Source: Lysinibacillus pakistanensis (lineage in GTDB: Bacteria; Bacillota; Bacilli; Bacillales_A; Planococcaceae). From it: a stretch of DNA of 64,000 nucleotides. The notes under the pieces were generated by a model. The model did no database searches, was not told the origin of the DNA, and worked only from the letters and a program-made list of their open reading frames with translations. The position numbers and the translations under genes are program-made. This document shows positions 50,480 to 60,377 of the stretch, one piece after another (positions within the stretch are counted from its first letter, which is position 1; each line of letters opens with the position of its first letter). The stretch lies in assembly GCF_030123245.1 (NCBI RefSeq), contig NZ_CP126101.1, positions 1,610,501 to 1,674,500 of the forward strand. The letters are read 5' to 3'.

Positions 50480-51763
50480 ATGAGAACCATGCTTGCTATA
50501 CTTACAGCAGCCGTTATTGGCTTAGGTGCTTACAGCATACATTTACATGGTGAAAAGGCAAGCTTACAACGTACCGTGCTTGCCCAGTATACAGATAAAT
50601 TAACGGATGCTTCTGAGAAATTATCGCATTTACAACGAGCGGTTTCACAATCATTACTGTTTCAGAATGACCAAGCTATTCACAATGAATTAGATTCCGT
50701 TTGGCGATTAAGCTCCGATGTTCGATCGTCCATATCAAATATTCCAATCGGACAGGAACTTTCTAATCAATGGCTAAGTTACCTAGGGCGTCTAGGAGAT
50801 GAAGCAAAGAAAACAGCTAAAACGGGAGATTACCAAGCGTGGCGTGAAAAAATGCCACAAATCTCTACAAATTTACAATCACTCTCGGATGAATGGTCAG
50901 CGGCAACAGTCGATTTTTATAAAAATAACGGTAAAATGGATGTCTGGCTGAGACAAGTAGATCAAAAAAATCCAAATACAACATTTGATAATGTTCAAAA
51001 GACTCTGAAGGACTACAGTGAAAAGGATTTCCCACTGACATTAAGTGAATCCGATTGGCAGAAAAAAATCGAGCTAAAAGCATTACAGGATTCGGTTATT
51101 ACGGAAAAAGAGGCATTAGAAAAAGTGAAGAATATGTTCCCTATCATTAAGGATGCCACATTTACAGTGACGAGAAGCAGTGATACAGCACCATATCCGT
51201 TTTATCATATCCAATTCCACCAAGGTATTCGTCTAGGTTATGTGGATCTTACCGAAAAGGGTGGACATTTATTATCCTATTTAGTTGAGCGACCTGTAGA
51301 TGAAGCAAGGCTTTCACAAGAAGAGATAATGAAAAAGGCTGAGGAACATTTAAAACGACTTGGTATAAATGATGTGGCATTTGTAGAATCTCGTGAAAAC
51401 CATCAAGCATGGCATGTCACATTTGCACGTGTGCACCCTGGCGATAAAGCAATCATTTATGCAGATGGTATTCAGTTAAAGCTAGCGAAGGATACTGGAG
51501 AATTGCTTGGCGCAAATGCAATGGAATATATACAGGAAGAGACAATTAAACAACAAACTGCAAAACCAATTGACTGGAAAACTTTCTTTGACAAGGATGT
51601 TAAAGTGGAGGAAGTAAAAAATATTTATACAGATAACGGCCAATATGAACAGCGTCTTTGTTATGAAGTGATTGCGGTAAGAGATGGTCAATCACCTGAA
51701 ACCTTTAGGATTGTCATTGATGCTGAAAATCACAATGTTTTAAAGGTGGAATATTTAACTTAA
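50480..51763 (+). CDS. ypeB: Germination protein YpeB
   Basis: This 427-aa protein has one N-terminal membrane helix (about 3-20), a helical N-terminal domain (to about 200), and C-terminal PepSY-type repeats (about 215-425; for example LPDE-like VITEKEALEKVKNMFPIIKDATF and DTGELLGANAMEYIQEE). YpeB stabilises SleB in the spore, and each depends on the other. The gene directly follows sleB with a strong AAAGGAGG site, so the pair is bicistronic as in Bacillus. Confidence 0.94.
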   Translation: MRTMLAILTAAVIGLGAYSIHLHGEKASLQRTVLAQYTDKLTDASEKLSHLQRAVSQSLLFQNDQAIHNELDSVWRLSSDVRSSISNIPIGQELSNQWLSYLGRLGDEAKKTAKTGDYQAWREKMPQISTNLQSLSDEWSAATVDFYKNNGKMDVWLRQVDQKNPNTTFDNVQKTLKDYSEKDFPLTLSESDWQKKIELKALQDSVITEKEALEKVKNMFPIIKDATFTVTRSSDTAPYPFYHIQFHQGIRLGYVDLTEKGGHLLSYLVERPVDEARLSQEEIMKKAEEHLKRLGINDVAFVESRENHQAWHVTFARVHPGDKAIIYADGIQLKLAKDTGELLGANAMEYIQEETIKQQTAKPIDWKTFFDKDVKVEEVKNIYTDNGQYEQRLCYEVIAVRDGQSPETFRIVIDAENHNVLKVEYLT

Positions 51764-51847
51764 TCCAAGAAAAAACTACCAGTTCATATAGCCAAAATGA
51801 GCATCTCATGCGATAATGAAATTATATTTTTGTTCGGGGAGATGCTC

Positions 51848-52507
51848 ATGGAAATAAAAATTGGTACACTTTTACAACTTGAACCTACTTATACAGAGCG
51901 TGTTGAAAAATTCCGCTGTAAAGTTGTAGAACAAAAAGATAATATTCTTTATATTGATTATCCAATAAATATTGCAACAAAGAAAACAGCATTTTTAATA
52001 GATGGCTCTGAATTTAGAGCAACTTTTCGCACCGAAGACAAACAATCCTTTGCTTTTAATACAGAAGTGATTGGGCGTAAAGCTGGCAACATACCAATGA
52101 TTATGTTGCATTGTCCAAAGGCAGAAGAATTTATCAAAATTCAACGTCGTGAGTATGTACGTGTGGAAACGTCTGTAGATGTGGCAATACAGTTTAAGGA
52201 TTATAAATATCAGCTTGTAACAACAGACATTAGTGCTGGTGGTTTAGCAGTTATGTTAAAAGGTGAAGTGGCTTTCAAAGATGATGATGAGGTGAAGCTC
52301 ACAATCGTATTACCATACGCCAATGGGGATGTAAAATACGTCATTACCGAAGCAACTATTGTGCGAATTTTTGAAAAAGATGACAAAACCATTGCAACAA
52401 TTCGCTTAATTGATACAGATGATGTCGATCAGCAGCATATTGTACGTTTCTGTTTTGAACGTCAACTGGTCAATCGACGTAAAGAATTAAACCCCTTTGA
52501 CCTTTGA
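51848..52507 (+). CDS. motI: c-di-GMP-binding PilZ protein, flagellar brake (YpfA/MotI)
   Basis: From ATG 51848 (GGGGAG upstream) the protein is 219 aa. Residues 1-95 form the YcgR-type N-terminal beta domain. About 100-210 is the PilZ domain with the c-di-GMP motif RREYVRV (RxxxR) and DISAGGLAV (D/NxSxxG). In B. subtilis YpfA (MotI/DgrA) binds c-di-GMP and slows the flagellar stator. It lies between ypeB and cmk as in B. subtilis. Confidence 0.88.
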   Translation: MEIKIGTLLQLEPTYTERVEKFRCKVVEQKDNILYIDYPINIATKKTAFLIDGSEFRATFRTEDKQSFAFNTEVIGRKAGNIPMIMLHCPKAEEFIKIQRREYVRVETSVDVAIQFKDYKYQLVTTDISAGGLAVMLKGEVAFKDDDEVKLTIVLPYANGDVKYVITEATIVRIFEKDDKTIATIRLIDTDDVDQQHIVRFCFERQLVNRRKELNPFDL

Positions 52508-52569
52508 AATGTTGAGTGACAAACGTTGTGAAATTTTAGTGGCATATTAATTGTCACGATTAAGAAAAG

Positions 52570-52595
52570 CCCTCTGCGAGTTAGAGGGTTTTTTT
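52570..52595 (+). terminator. Terminator between motI and cmk
   Basis: CCCTCT (52570-52575) pairs with AGAGGG (52583-52588), followed by seven T. Confidence 0.8.
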
Positions 52596-52637
52596 ATCTT
52601 TATATGTTACAATATGGTGTGATAGAAAGTAGGGGAA

Positions 52638-53312
52638 ATGATGAAAAACATTCAAATTGCGATTGATGGCCCTGCTGGTGCAGGAAAAAGTACAATCGCT
52701 AAAATAGTTGCAGAAACTCTTGGATTTACTTATATCGATACAGGTGCTATGTATCGTGCAGTTACGTATAAAGCCATGCAACAGAACATACATTTAGATG
52801 ATGAAACAAAATTAGCAGAAATGCTGGCAGCAAGCACAATCGAATTAAAGCCATCTCCGCAAGGGCAGCTGGTCTTTTTGGATGGTAATAATGTTTCAGC
52901 GGAAATCCGATCAAATGAGGTAACTTCCTCTGTGTCACAAGTAGCCGCTCATGCAAAGGTTCGAGAACTGCTAGTAGCACAGCAGCAAAAGCTTGCGGCT
53001 AATGGTGGCGTTGTAATGGATGGGCGTGATATTGCGACACATGTGTTAAAAAATGCCGAATTAAAAATCTTTATGTCTGCTACAGTAGAGGAGCGAGCAA
53101 GACGCCGTTTAATTGACAATCAAAAACGAGGAATAGAGTCTTCCATTGAAAAGCTTCAGGAAGAAATTGCTCTGCGCGACAAAATGGATAGTGAACGGGA
53201 AGCATCTCCACTTATTCAAGCAGAGGATGCTATATTTTTAGATACGACTTCATTGTCCATTGATGATGCAGCACAAGCTATTTTAAGATTAGCGCAAGAA
53301 AAAATGGTATAA
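52638..53312 (+). CDS. cmk: Cytidylate kinase
   Basis: This 224-aa enzyme phosphorylates CMP and dCMP with ATP. The P-loop is IDGPAGAGKSTIAK. YIDTGAMYRAVTYKA and VVMDGRDIATHVL are family signatures, and EERARRR lies in the lid. Two ATG codons are adjacent (52638 and 52641) behind AGGGG; either may start translation. It is followed by rpsA, the order found across Firmicutes. Confidence 0.95.
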   Translation: MMKNIQIAIDGPAGAGKSTIAKIVAETLGFTYIDTGAMYRAVTYKAMQQNIHLDDETKLAEMLAASTIELKPSPQGQLVFLDGNNVSAEIRSNEVTSSVSQVAAHAKVRELLVAQQQKLAANGGVVMDGRDIATHVLKNAELKIFMSATVEERARRRLIDNQKRGIESSIEKLQEEIALRDKMDSEREASPLIQAEDAIFLDTTSLSIDDAAQAILRLAQEKMV

Positions 53313-53414
53313 ATCCTAAAATTTCAGACATTTTTTGAATTTAAAGGATTTATTTTTGTCTTTGTCTTCAATATCGAATAAAATAGTAAGGGAAGATGCG
53401 AAGGAGGGTTACAT

Positions 53415-54551
53415 ATGTCTGAAGAAATGAACTATGCAGAACAAACGTTTAACGAAGGTGATATCGTCAAAGGTATTGCTGAGCAGGTTGATGAAAAAGC
53501 GGTAACTGTTTCAATTCCAGGAGCACCGTTTGATGGTATCGTACCAATCAGTGAATTATCAAGCTTACACATTGAAAAAGCGTCTGATGTTATCTCTGCT
53601 GGAGATGAATTAGAGTTGATGATCACAAAGGTTGAAGAAGAGAACTATGTCTTATCAAAACGTAAAGTAGATGCTTTAAAAGCATGGGATACACTTGAGC
53701 AACAATTCGCCGCTGAAGAAGTATTCGAAGCGGAAGTTAAAGATATTGTTAAAGGTGGCCTTGTCGTAGATTTAGGTGTACGTGGCTTCGTACCAGCTTC
53801 ACTTGTAGAAGACTACTTTGTCGACGATTTTGAAGGCTATAAAGGCAAGTTACTAAGCTTTAAAATTGTCGAGCTGGATAAGGAAAAAAATCGTTTAATT
53901 TTATCACACCGTGCTGTAGTGGAAGCAGAAAAAGCTTCGCAAAAGAAACAAGTCATTAACGAAATTCAAGCAGGCGATGTATTAAACGGAAAAGTTCAAC
54001 GAATTGCATCATTTGGAGCATTCATTGACCTTGGAGGTATTGATGGCCTTGTGCATATTTCACAAGTATCGCATGAGCATGTAAGTGATGTGAGTGAGGT
54101 TTTATCAGAGGGACAAGAAGTAACGGTAAAGGTTCTTTCTGTTGATCCGGAAAATGAGCGTATTTCGCTATCCATTAAGGAAACGCTGCCTGGACCTTGG
54201 TCGAATATCGAGGAGCGTGCAGCTAAAGGAACAGTATTAGATGGTAAAGTAAAACGCCTAACATCATTTGGTGCGTTTGTGGAGGTTTTCCCAGGCGTAG
54301 AAGGGTTAGTGCATATTTCGCAAATCGCCCATAAGCATATTAATACACCACATGAAGCCTTAAAGGAAGGACAAGAGGTACAAGTAAAAGTGCTTGACGT
54401 CAATGGTGAGGAAGGTCGCCTAGCTCTAAGCATTAAAGATTTACTTGAAAATCCTGAGGCAGAAGAAGTAATCGACTATGAATTACCAGAAGAAAACACA
54501 GGCTTCTCATTTGGTGATGTCATTGGTGATAAATTAAAGAACTTTAAATAA
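53415..54551 (+). CDS. rpsA: Ribosomal protein S1 homologue (four S1 domains)
   Basis: This 378-aa protein has four S1 RNA-binding repeats, at about residues 13-85, 103-170, 185-257 and 272-345. The last two are the most canonical (FGAFIDLGGIDGLVHISQVSHEHV and FGAFVEVFPGVEGLVHISQIAHKHI). Firmicute S1 is shorter than the six-domain enteric form and corresponds to B. subtilis YpfD. It binds mRNA on or near the 30S subunit. GAAGGAGGG precedes the ATG. It is followed by its own terminator. Confidence 0.93.
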   Translation: MSEEMNYAEQTFNEGDIVKGIAEQVDEKAVTVSIPGAPFDGIVPISELSSLHIEKASDVISAGDELELMITKVEEENYVLSKRKVDALKAWDTLEQQFAAEEVFEAEVKDIVKGGLVVDLGVRGFVPASLVEDYFVDDFEGYKGKLLSFKIVELDKEKNRLILSHRAVVEAEKASQKKQVINEIQAGDVLNGKVQRIASFGAFIDLGGIDGLVHISQVSHEHVSDVSEVLSEGQEVTVKVLSVDPENERISLSIKETLPGPWSNIEERAAKGTVLDGKVKRLTSFGAFVEVFPGVEGLVHISQIAHKHINTPHEALKEGQEVQVKVLDVNGEEGRLALSIKDLLENPEAEEVIDYELPEENTGFSFGDVIGDKLKNFK

Positions 54552-54559
54552 ACGAGTCG

Positions 54560-54590
54560 AGCGAGGATGCATGTTGTGTCCTCGCTTTTA
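54560..54590 (+). terminator. Terminator of rpsA
   Basis: AGCGAGGA (54560-54567) pairs with TCCTCGCT (54579-54586), then TTTATTA. Confidence 0.8.
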
Positions 54591-54601
54591 TTATGGGATG
54601 A

Positions 54602-54775
54602 CCGATAGAAAAGTTTCTAAGCGGTGGATAGAACGCTGAAAGTAGCGGTTAGAAGCTTCAAAGTGAAGGATAGCATTCTAAAAGTAGTGGATAGAACCCT
54701 CGAAGCGAAGGATAGAACTCCTAAAGTGCAGGATAGAACCTTCGAAACGATGGATAGAATTCACAAAATATAGGA
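54602..54775. repeat. 21-nt degenerate tandem repeat, array 2
   Basis: One 23-base and seven exact-length 21-base units start GATAGAA (or a close variant) and fit the consensus of the array near position 700: GATAGAAcnnTcnAAgtGA. Units differ at up to a third of positions but the period never slips after the first unit. The array lies between the rpsA terminator and der. In the minus frame one unit contains a stop codon, so it is not one continuous coding sequence. Confidence 0.85.
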
Positions 54776-54931
54776 TGGGATCTGCAAATTGACTAAGCTA
54801 CCCCATGTAAAATAAATTGAACGAGACGTTATAGCGATACATAGCGCTCTATTTAATGGATATGATATGATATAATGGCATTTTTCGTGTATAATAGCGA
54901 AAGACAAGAAGTTTGGAAGGATGAAGTACAG

Positions 54932-56242
54932 ATGACGAAACCAGTAGTAGCCATCGTAGGTCGTCCGAACGTAGGTAAGTCGACGATTTTTAATCGTATC
55001 GTTGGGGAACGTGTTTCGATTGTGGAGGATATCCCAGGGGTTACACGTGACCGTATTTATAGTTCGGCAGAGTGGTTAACACATGACTTTAATATTATTG
55101 ATACAGGTGGTATCGAGATAGGAGACGAGCCGTTTTTAGAGCAAATTCGTCAACAGGCTGAAATTGCGATTGACGAAGCTGATGTTATTATTTTTATGAC
55201 AAACGGTCGTGAGGGTGTAACAGCTGCAGACGAACAAGTGGCTAAAATTTTATACAAAACAAAGAAACCAGTCGTTTTAGCAGTGAATAAAATCGATAAT
55301 CCGGATATGCGCGAGATGATCTATGATTTCTATGCACTCGGCTTTGGTGAGCCTTGGCCGATTTCAGGCTCTCATGGCTTAGGCTTAGGGGATTTATTAG
55401 ATGAATGTGCCAAACATTTCCCAAAAGAGGATGAAGAGCAATATGGGGATGATGTTATTAAATTCTCGCTTATTGGTCGTCCCAATGTAGGGAAATCCTC
55501 GTTAGTGAATGCATTTTTAGGACAGGAACGTGTCATTGTTAGTAATATTGCTGGTACGACGCGCGATGCAATTGATACTCCATATGAGTACGATGGACAA
55601 GAATATGTCATTATTGATACAGCAGGTATGCGTAAAAAGGGGAAGGTCTATGAAACGACTGAGAAATATTCAGTGTTGCGTGCCTTACGTGCCATTGAAC
55701 GCTCCGATGTTGTGCTAGTTGTGCTAAACGCTGAAGAGGGTATTCAAGAGCAGGACAAAAAAATTGCTGGCTATGCACATGAGGCAGGGAAAGCTGTTGT
55801 CATTGTTGTGAATAAATGGGATGCAGTTGAAAAAGATGAGAAAACAATGAACGTCTTTACACAACAAATTCGAGAGCACTTCTTATTCTTAGACTACGCT
55901 CCGATTATTTTTGTATCAGCAAATACCAAACAACGGGTACATCAAATTTTACCGATTATCCAGCGTGTAAGTGAAAATCATTCAATGCGCATTCAATCAT
56001 CCATTTTAAACGAAGTAATTGAAGATGCTGTGGCACGTAATCCAGCGCCGACTGATAAAGGTCGTCGATTACGTATTTACTATGCAACACAGGTTGCGAT
56101 ACAGCCACCAACGTTTGTGATTTTTGTAAATGAACCTGAATTGATGCATTTCTCTTATGAACGGTTTTTAGAAAATCGTATTCGAGAAACATTTGATTTT
56201 GAAGGGACGCCAATACGTTTAATTACTCGTGCTCGTGCCTAG
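54932..56242 (+). CDS. der: Ribosome assembly GTPase Der
   Basis: From ATG 54932 the protein is 436 aa, the length of B. subtilis Der. It has two tandem GTPase domains: G1 GRPNVGKST near residue 10, with DTGG and NKIDN; then G1 GRPNVGKSS near 183, with [10 protein letters not shown] and NKWDA. The C-terminal KH-like domain spans about 350-436 ([28 protein letters not shown]). Der acts in 50S subunit maturation. An upstream in-frame ATG at 54875 would add 19 unrelated residues. Confidence 0.95.
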   Translation: MTKPVVAIVGRPNVGKSTIFNRIVGERVSIVEDIPGVTRDRIYSSAEWLTHDFNIIDTGGIEIGDEPFLEQIRQQAEIAIDEADVIIFMTNGREGVTAADEQVAKILYKTKKPVVLAVNKIDNPDMREMIYDFYALGFGEPWPISGSHGLGLGDLLDECAKHFPKEDEEQYGDDVIKFSLIGRPNVGKSSLVNAFLGQERVIVSNIAGTTRDAIDTPYEYDGQEYVIIDTAGMRKKGKVYETTEKYSVLRALRAIERSDVVLVVLNAEEGIQEQDKKIAGYAHEAGKAVVIVVNKWDAVEKDEKTMNVFTQQIREHFLFLDYAPIIFVSANTKQRVHQILPIIQRVSENHSMRIQSSILNEVIEDAVARNPAPTDKGRRLRIYYATQVAIQPPTFVIFVNEPELMHFSYERFLENRIRETFDFEGTPIRLITRARA

Positions 56243-56262
56243 GAAAATGATACACAGACAGT

Positions 56263-56300
56263 ACGCCTATCCGACGTTTTTTGTTGGATGGCGTCTTTTT
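56263..56300 (+). terminator. Terminator of der
   Basis: ACGCCTATCCGAC (56263-56275) pairs with GTTGGATGGCGT (56283-56294) with one bulge, then CTTTTT. Confidence 0.75.
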
Positions 56301-56361
56301 ACAAAAAAGGTCAAGCATCATTGAAAACCTATTACAGGCGCTATGAAAGGGAGGATTTTGA

Positions 56362-57375
56362 ATGGAAAAAGTTTGTGTGTTAGGTGCAGGCTCATGGGGA
56401 ACTGCATTAGCAATGGTACTTGCAGAGAATGGACATGATACACTTGTCTGGACTCATCGAGCTGATCAAGCTGAAGAAATAAACAGCCTGCATACGAATA
56501 AAAAGTATTTACCAGAAACAATATTACCAATAAATTTGCATGCTACAAGTGATATTGCTCAGGCAGTTGCTCATTCAGAAATAATTATTGTTGCTGTACC
56601 AACAAAGGCCATTCGAGAAGTGTGTGAAAAAATGGTAGGATCTCTCGATAAAAAAATCCTATTTGTTCATGTTTCAAAGGGAATAGAGCCAGATTCACTA
56701 AAAAGAATTTCAGAAATTCTAGCAGAGAGTCTTCCAGCCGAATTTATAGAGGAAATTGTTGTGCTTTCTGGTCCGAGCCATGCAGAGGAGGTTGTTTTAC
56801 ATCACCCCACTACTGTGACAGCGGCCTGCGCTAATATTGAGGCTGCTGAAAAAGTACAGGACCTATTTATGAATCAATTTTTCCGTGTTTACACAAATGA
56901 AGATGTTATCGGGGTAGAAATTGGTGGCGCACTAAAAAATGTTATTGCATTAGCTGCTGGAATTACAGATGGCTTAAATTATGGTGATAATGCTAAAGCA
57001 GCTTTGATTACTCGAGGATTAGCTGAAATTACACGTCTTGGTGTTAAAATGGGAGGGAATCCCTTTACATTCGCAGGACTAACAGGTATGGGTGATTTGA
57101 TTGTAACATGTACAAGTGTACATTCTCGTAATTGGCGTGCAGGTCATCTGCTTGGAAAAGGGATGAAGCTACCAGAGGTCCTTGATCAAATGGGAATGGT
57201 GGTAGAAGGTGTGCGTACAACGAAGGCAGCCTTTCAATTAGCAGAAAAATATAATGTTGCTATGCCAATATCAACAGAGCTTTATAGTGTGCTCTTTAAT
57301 GATGTAGAACCGAAAATAGCTGTTGATGCATTAATGATGCGTATGAAAAAGCGAGAAATTGATGAGATTTCATAG
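56362..57375 (+). CDS. gpsA: Glycerol-3-phosphate dehydrogenase [NAD(P)+]
   Basis: This 337-aa enzyme reduces dihydroxyacetone phosphate to sn-glycerol-3-phosphate for phospholipid synthesis. The dinucleotide motif is VLGAGSWGTALAMVLAENGHD. VSKGIEP, LSGPSHAEEV and the catalytic-lysine segment GGALKNVIALAAGI are the usual GpsA signatures. The ribosome binding site GGGAGG is strong. The gene follows der as in B. subtilis. Confidence 0.95.
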   Translation: MEKVCVLGAGSWGTALAMVLAENGHDTLVWTHRADQAEEINSLHTNKKYLPETILPINLHATSDIAQAVAHSEIIIVAVPTKAIREVCEKMVGSLDKKILFVHVSKGIEPDSLKRISEILAESLPAEFIEEIVVLSGPSHAEEVVLHHPTTVTAACANIEAAEKVQDLFMNQFFRVYTNEDVIGVEIGGALKNVIALAAGITDGLNYGDNAKAALITRGLAEITRLGVKMGGNPFTFAGLTGMGDLIVTCTSVHSRNWRAGHLLGKGMKLPEVLDQMGMVVEGVRTTKAAFQLAEKYNVAMPISTELYSVLFNDVEPKIAVDALMMRMKKREIDEIS

Positions 57376-57416
57376 ATTCGATCGTTGATTAGTTTTGTCA
57401 TAATATGGACATAAAT

Positions 57417-57449
57417 AAGGTGTTCTAGCGGTAATGCTGGGACACTTTT
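57417..57449 (+). terminator. Terminator after gpsA
   Basis: AAGGTGTTCTAGC (57417-57429) and GCTGGGACACTTTT (57436-57449) pair with several G-U pairs and end in a T-run. Confidence 0.55.
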
Positions 57450-57578
57450 ATTGTATACCTATCAAAAGGTTGTCCATTTGTTATGATAGTTACTGGACAT
57501 CTATTTCTTTTTAGCGAAAGCACATAGTATAATAAACTTTGATTGTTTTGTGACATTGAAGAAAGGTGGTTGTCTTAA

Positions 57579-57791
57579 ATGGGTCCGTTAGCACATATGC
57601 CTGCTCTAGACATAATGTGGGTATCGTTTTATTGTATCGGCTTTATGATTATCTCAGTCGGTTTAATTTATTTAGCGCGAAATAAGATTTCAAATGTTTT
57701 TTTACGTACAATCGTAAATTTATCAGCATACATATTGTTTGGGCTTGGTACCTTCTTAATGGTACTGATTGTTGCCACATGGCCAGCATAA
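57579..57791 (+). CDS. yphE: DUF2768 membrane protein (YphE-like)
   Basis: This 70-aa protein has two membrane helices (about residues 12-33 and 45-67) joined by a short basic loop (LARNKISNVFLR). Size, hydropathy and the place between gpsA and the YphF-like lipoprotein match B. subtilis YphE (DUF2768). It is a small conserved protein of spore formers with no known activity. GAAAGGTGG lies upstream. Confidence 0.8.
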   Translation: MGPLAHMPALDIMWVSFYCIGFMIISVGLIYLARNKISNVFLRTIVNLSAYILFGLGTFLMVLIVATWPA

Positions 57792-57813
57792 AAATTAATG
57801 AGGTGGAAGTGAC

Positions 57814-58605
57814 ATGAAGAAATTAAGTGCTATTATAATGGTACTTGCAACCGCGATACTTCTAGTAGGTTGTGTAACTCCTGAAGATGAGAAGAGGGCT
57901 AAAGTAGTCCCTGATGTAGACCAATTAGCAGCGGTTCAGCGTGCGGTGGATGAATATCGTGAAGCCACTGGTGGACTAGTTCCCATTAAAAATAGTGAGC
58001 TAGATACTGATATTTATATAAAATATTTAATTGATTTTGAGAAGCTTATGCCGAAATATCTTGCCCAAATACCTGGGAATGCCTATGAAAAAGGTGGTAT
58101 TTTCCAATATATTATTTGGGACCCTGAGAATAAGGCACAAGTAAAATTAGTTGATTTAAATGCAGCGGAGCGTATCCGTGAAATTAATATTCGTAAATTG
58201 TCAACCCAATATTTACCGATAAAAGGAAACACTGCAGATAATGTGTTCCAAATTGACTTTGAGAAATTAGGCTATAAAAAAGATGTTACTGTCAAAAGTC
58301 CTTATTCTGGTGCCGAATTACCATTATTTATGACAGGTGATGGTGAAATGCATGTCGACTACTCAATTGATTTAGGCCAACTATTAAAAGAAGACAATCC
58401 TGATGTGAAACCAGGAGAAGATATTCGTCAGCTACTTATTGATAAATATCCAGTAGTACCAGCATATTCTGTGCCATATACAGTCGATGAAAATGGCGAA
58501 CCAACCTATTTTATGGAAGCCTATGATAGTGATGCAAAAAAAGCTAGAGAAAAAGCGATAGAAAAGGCTAAGAAAGAGGCCGAATCTCAAACGAATAAAA
58601 AATAG
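57814..58605 (+). CDS. yphF: YphF-like lipoprotein
   Basis: This 263-aa protein has a lipoprotein signal with the lipobox LVGC (Cys at about residue 20). The mature part is acidic and mixed alpha/beta, with a Lys/Glu-rich end (KKAREKAIEKAKKEAESQ). It has no enzymatic motif. Place and size correspond to B. subtilis YphF, next to spoIVA. Role unknown; the operon with yphE suggests a shared membrane site. Confidence 0.82.
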   Translation: MKKLSAIIMVLATAILLVGCVTPEDEKRAKVVPDVDQLAAVQRAVDEYREATGGLVPIKNSELDTDIYIKYLIDFEKLMPKYLAQIPGNAYEKGGIFQYIIWDPENKAQVKLVDLNAAERIREINIRKLSTQYLPIKGNTADNVFQIDFEKLGYKKDVTVKSPYSGAELPLFMTGDGEMHVDYSIDLGQLLKEDNPDVKPGEDIRQLLIDKYPVVPAYSVPYTVDENGEPTYFMEAYDSDAKKAREKAIEKAKKEAESQTNKK

Positions 58606-58612
58606 TGCTCAT

Positions 58613-58643
58613 AAGCTCCTTACATTTGTAGGGGGCTTTTTCA
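58613..58643 (+). terminator. Terminator of the yphE-yphF operon
   Basis: AAGCTCCTTACA (58613-58624) pairs with TGTAGGGGGCTT (58627-58638), then TTTC. It lies directly in front of the spoIVA promoter. Confidence 0.75.
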
Positions 58644-58669
58644 TATTTGTCTGAGGGCTTGCATATAGT
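58641..58669 (+). promoter_or_regulatory. spoIVA: SigE-type promoter of spoIVA
   Basis: TCATATT (58641-58647) fits the sigma-E -35 consensus KMATATT exactly. After 14 bases comes CATATAGT (58662-58669), 6 of 8 with CATACAHT. spoIVA is a mother-cell, SigE-dependent gene in B. subtilis. Confidence 0.75.
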
Positions 58670-58699
58670 GAAAAAGCGTAGATAAAGGAGGCAGAAACC

Positions 58700-60178
58700 T
58701 TGAGTGAAGCAGTATTTAAAGAAATTGCAGAGCGCACAAATGGCGATGTTTATATTGGTGTTGTCGGTCCAGTACGGGTAGGTAAATCTACATTTGTAAA
58801 AAAGGTTATGGAAGCAGTTGTGTTACCAAATATTGTGGATGAAACAGAACGAATGCGAGCACAAGATGAATTGCCGCAAAGCTCACCGGGGCCAGTCATT
58901 ATGACTGCTGAGCCGAAGTTTGTGCCTGCCCAAGCAACACGTATTGCGGTCGGTGAAGATGAAATGACATTCCAAATTCGTTTAGCAGATTGCGTTGGCT
59001 ATATTATTGATGGGACAAAGGGATATGAGGACGAAAATGGACCAAAATATGTGCATACACCTTGGCACACAGAGCCCATTCCTTTCCAAGAAGCGGCAAA
59101 AATAGGGACAGATAAAGTAATTCGAGACCATGCCAATATCGGAATTGTTGTGACAACGGATGGTACAGTGAATGGTATTAGCCGTCGTGCAGCAGAGAAG
59201 GCAGAAGAAGAGATTGTAGAACAGCTTACTGAAATTGGAAAACCCTTTGTTATTGTGTTAAATTGTCAAATGCCAGCAAGAGAGGAGACGGTTCAGCTCA
59301 GAAATGAATTATTTGAGCGTTACAATGTCCCTGTCATTGCAATTTCAATTGATCAAATGCGCGCAACGGATGTTCAATATATCCTACAAGAAGCGTTATT
59401 TGAATTCCCAATCCGTACAATTGAGGTGGAAAAGCCGGATTGGTTAGATGTTTTAGATGCATCACATCCATTGAATGTGGCACTTATTGATTCGATGGAA
59501 GAAGTATTATCTTCAGTTATGCGAATTCGGGATGTACAGCAGGCGTCAGATGCCTTTAAAGCCATCGATTATATTGACCAAAGTGAAGTGGTACATGTAG
59601 ACTCTGGGGCTGGAACCGCAGTTATACGAGTATCATTACAAGGAGAGCTATATAAATCAGTGTGTAATGAATGGCTAGAAGAACCAATTGAAACAAAGAA
59701 AGATTGGCTACTCTTTATTAAAGAAGCAGCTGAGGCAAAGGAAGCACAAAAACGTTTTAAATCAGCTATTAACGATGCTGATTCTACTGGCTATGGTGTG
59801 ACACTGCCGATGATGCAGGAATTTGAGCCAACAGCACCTGAGCTCATTAAACAAAATAATTTCTTTGGAGTCCGTATGAAAGCAAAGGCACCATCTTATC
59901 ATATTATTCGAGTAGACATGGAATCTGAATTTGCTCCGTTAATTGGCTCTGAGTTCCATAGTCAACAGTTACTTAAGGATTTAAATCATGCTTATTTACA
60001 TGATCGTGAGGCATTATGGAATACACAGCTTTTCGGAACACCATTGCATGAAGTGTTAAAAGAAGGAATTCGCTATAAAATGGATGCTGTTCCATCTACA
60101 GCCAAAAAACGTATGCGTCAAACAATTGAACGAATGGTAAACGAGGGTGACAGAGGATTAGTTACGTTTATTTTGTAG
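58700..60178 (+). CDS. spoIVA: Spore coat morphogenetic ATPase SpoIVA
   Basis: This 492-aa protein starts at TTG behind AAAGGAGGC and matches B. subtilis SpoIVA in length and throughout. The Walker A motif is GPVRVGKSTFVKK, and the Walker-B-like region is LADCVGYIIDGTKGYEDENGP. The C-terminal end (RMVNEGDRGLVTFIL) matches the segment used for membrane docking to SpoVM. SpoIVA polymerises with ATP hydrolysis to make the basement layer of the spore coat. It is monocistronic with its own SigE promoter and terminator. Confidence 0.96.
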   Translation: MSEAVFKEIAERTNGDVYIGVVGPVRVGKSTFVKKVMEAVVLPNIVDETERMRAQDELPQSSPGPVIMTAEPKFVPAQATRIAVGEDEMTFQIRLADCVGYIIDGTKGYEDENGPKYVHTPWHTEPIPFQEAAKIGTDKVIRDHANIGIVVTTDGTVNGISRRAAEKAEEEIVEQLTEIGKPFVIVLNCQMPAREETVQLRNELFERYNVPVIAISIDQMRATDVQYILQEALFEFPIRTIEVEKPDWLDVLDASHPLNVALIDSMEEVLSSVMRIRDVQQASDAFKAIDYIDQSEVVHVDSGAGTAVIRVSLQGELYKSVCNEWLEEPIETKKDWLLFIKEAAEAKEAQKRFKSAINDADSTGYGVTLPMMQEFEPTAPELIKQNNFFGVRMKAKAPSYHIIRVDMESEFAPLIGSEFHSQQLLKDLNHAYLHDREALWNTQLFGTPLHEVLKEGIRYKMDAVPSTAKKRMRQTIERMVNEGDRGLVTFIL

Positions 60179-60212
60179 GAACAAAAAGAAAAATAAAGAG
60201 CAAAAAATTAGT

Positions 60213-60250
60213 ACAGGGCTTTTCGTTTTTATGCGAAAAGTCCTGTTATT
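60213..60250 (+). terminator. Terminator of spoIVA
   Basis: ACAGGGCTTTTCG (60213-60225) pairs with CGAAAAGTCCTGT (60234-60246) with one G-U pair, then TATTTTTG. Confidence 0.85.
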
Positions 60251-60377
60251 TTTGTTTTTTGGGTGAAAAACTGACTTTTTGGTTATAATCATGAATGAAT
60301 ACAGTTGCGTCGCGGTTTTCTATGTGTTACTCTTTTTACAGAATTGGTTCATGACCCTTTGAGAGGAGGTGAATGGT

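Noticed and set aside
54602..54775. Array of regular repeats as a possible CRISPR
   Set aside because: The 21-nt units are directly adjacent with no spacers, the copies are degenerate, and no cas gene is near.
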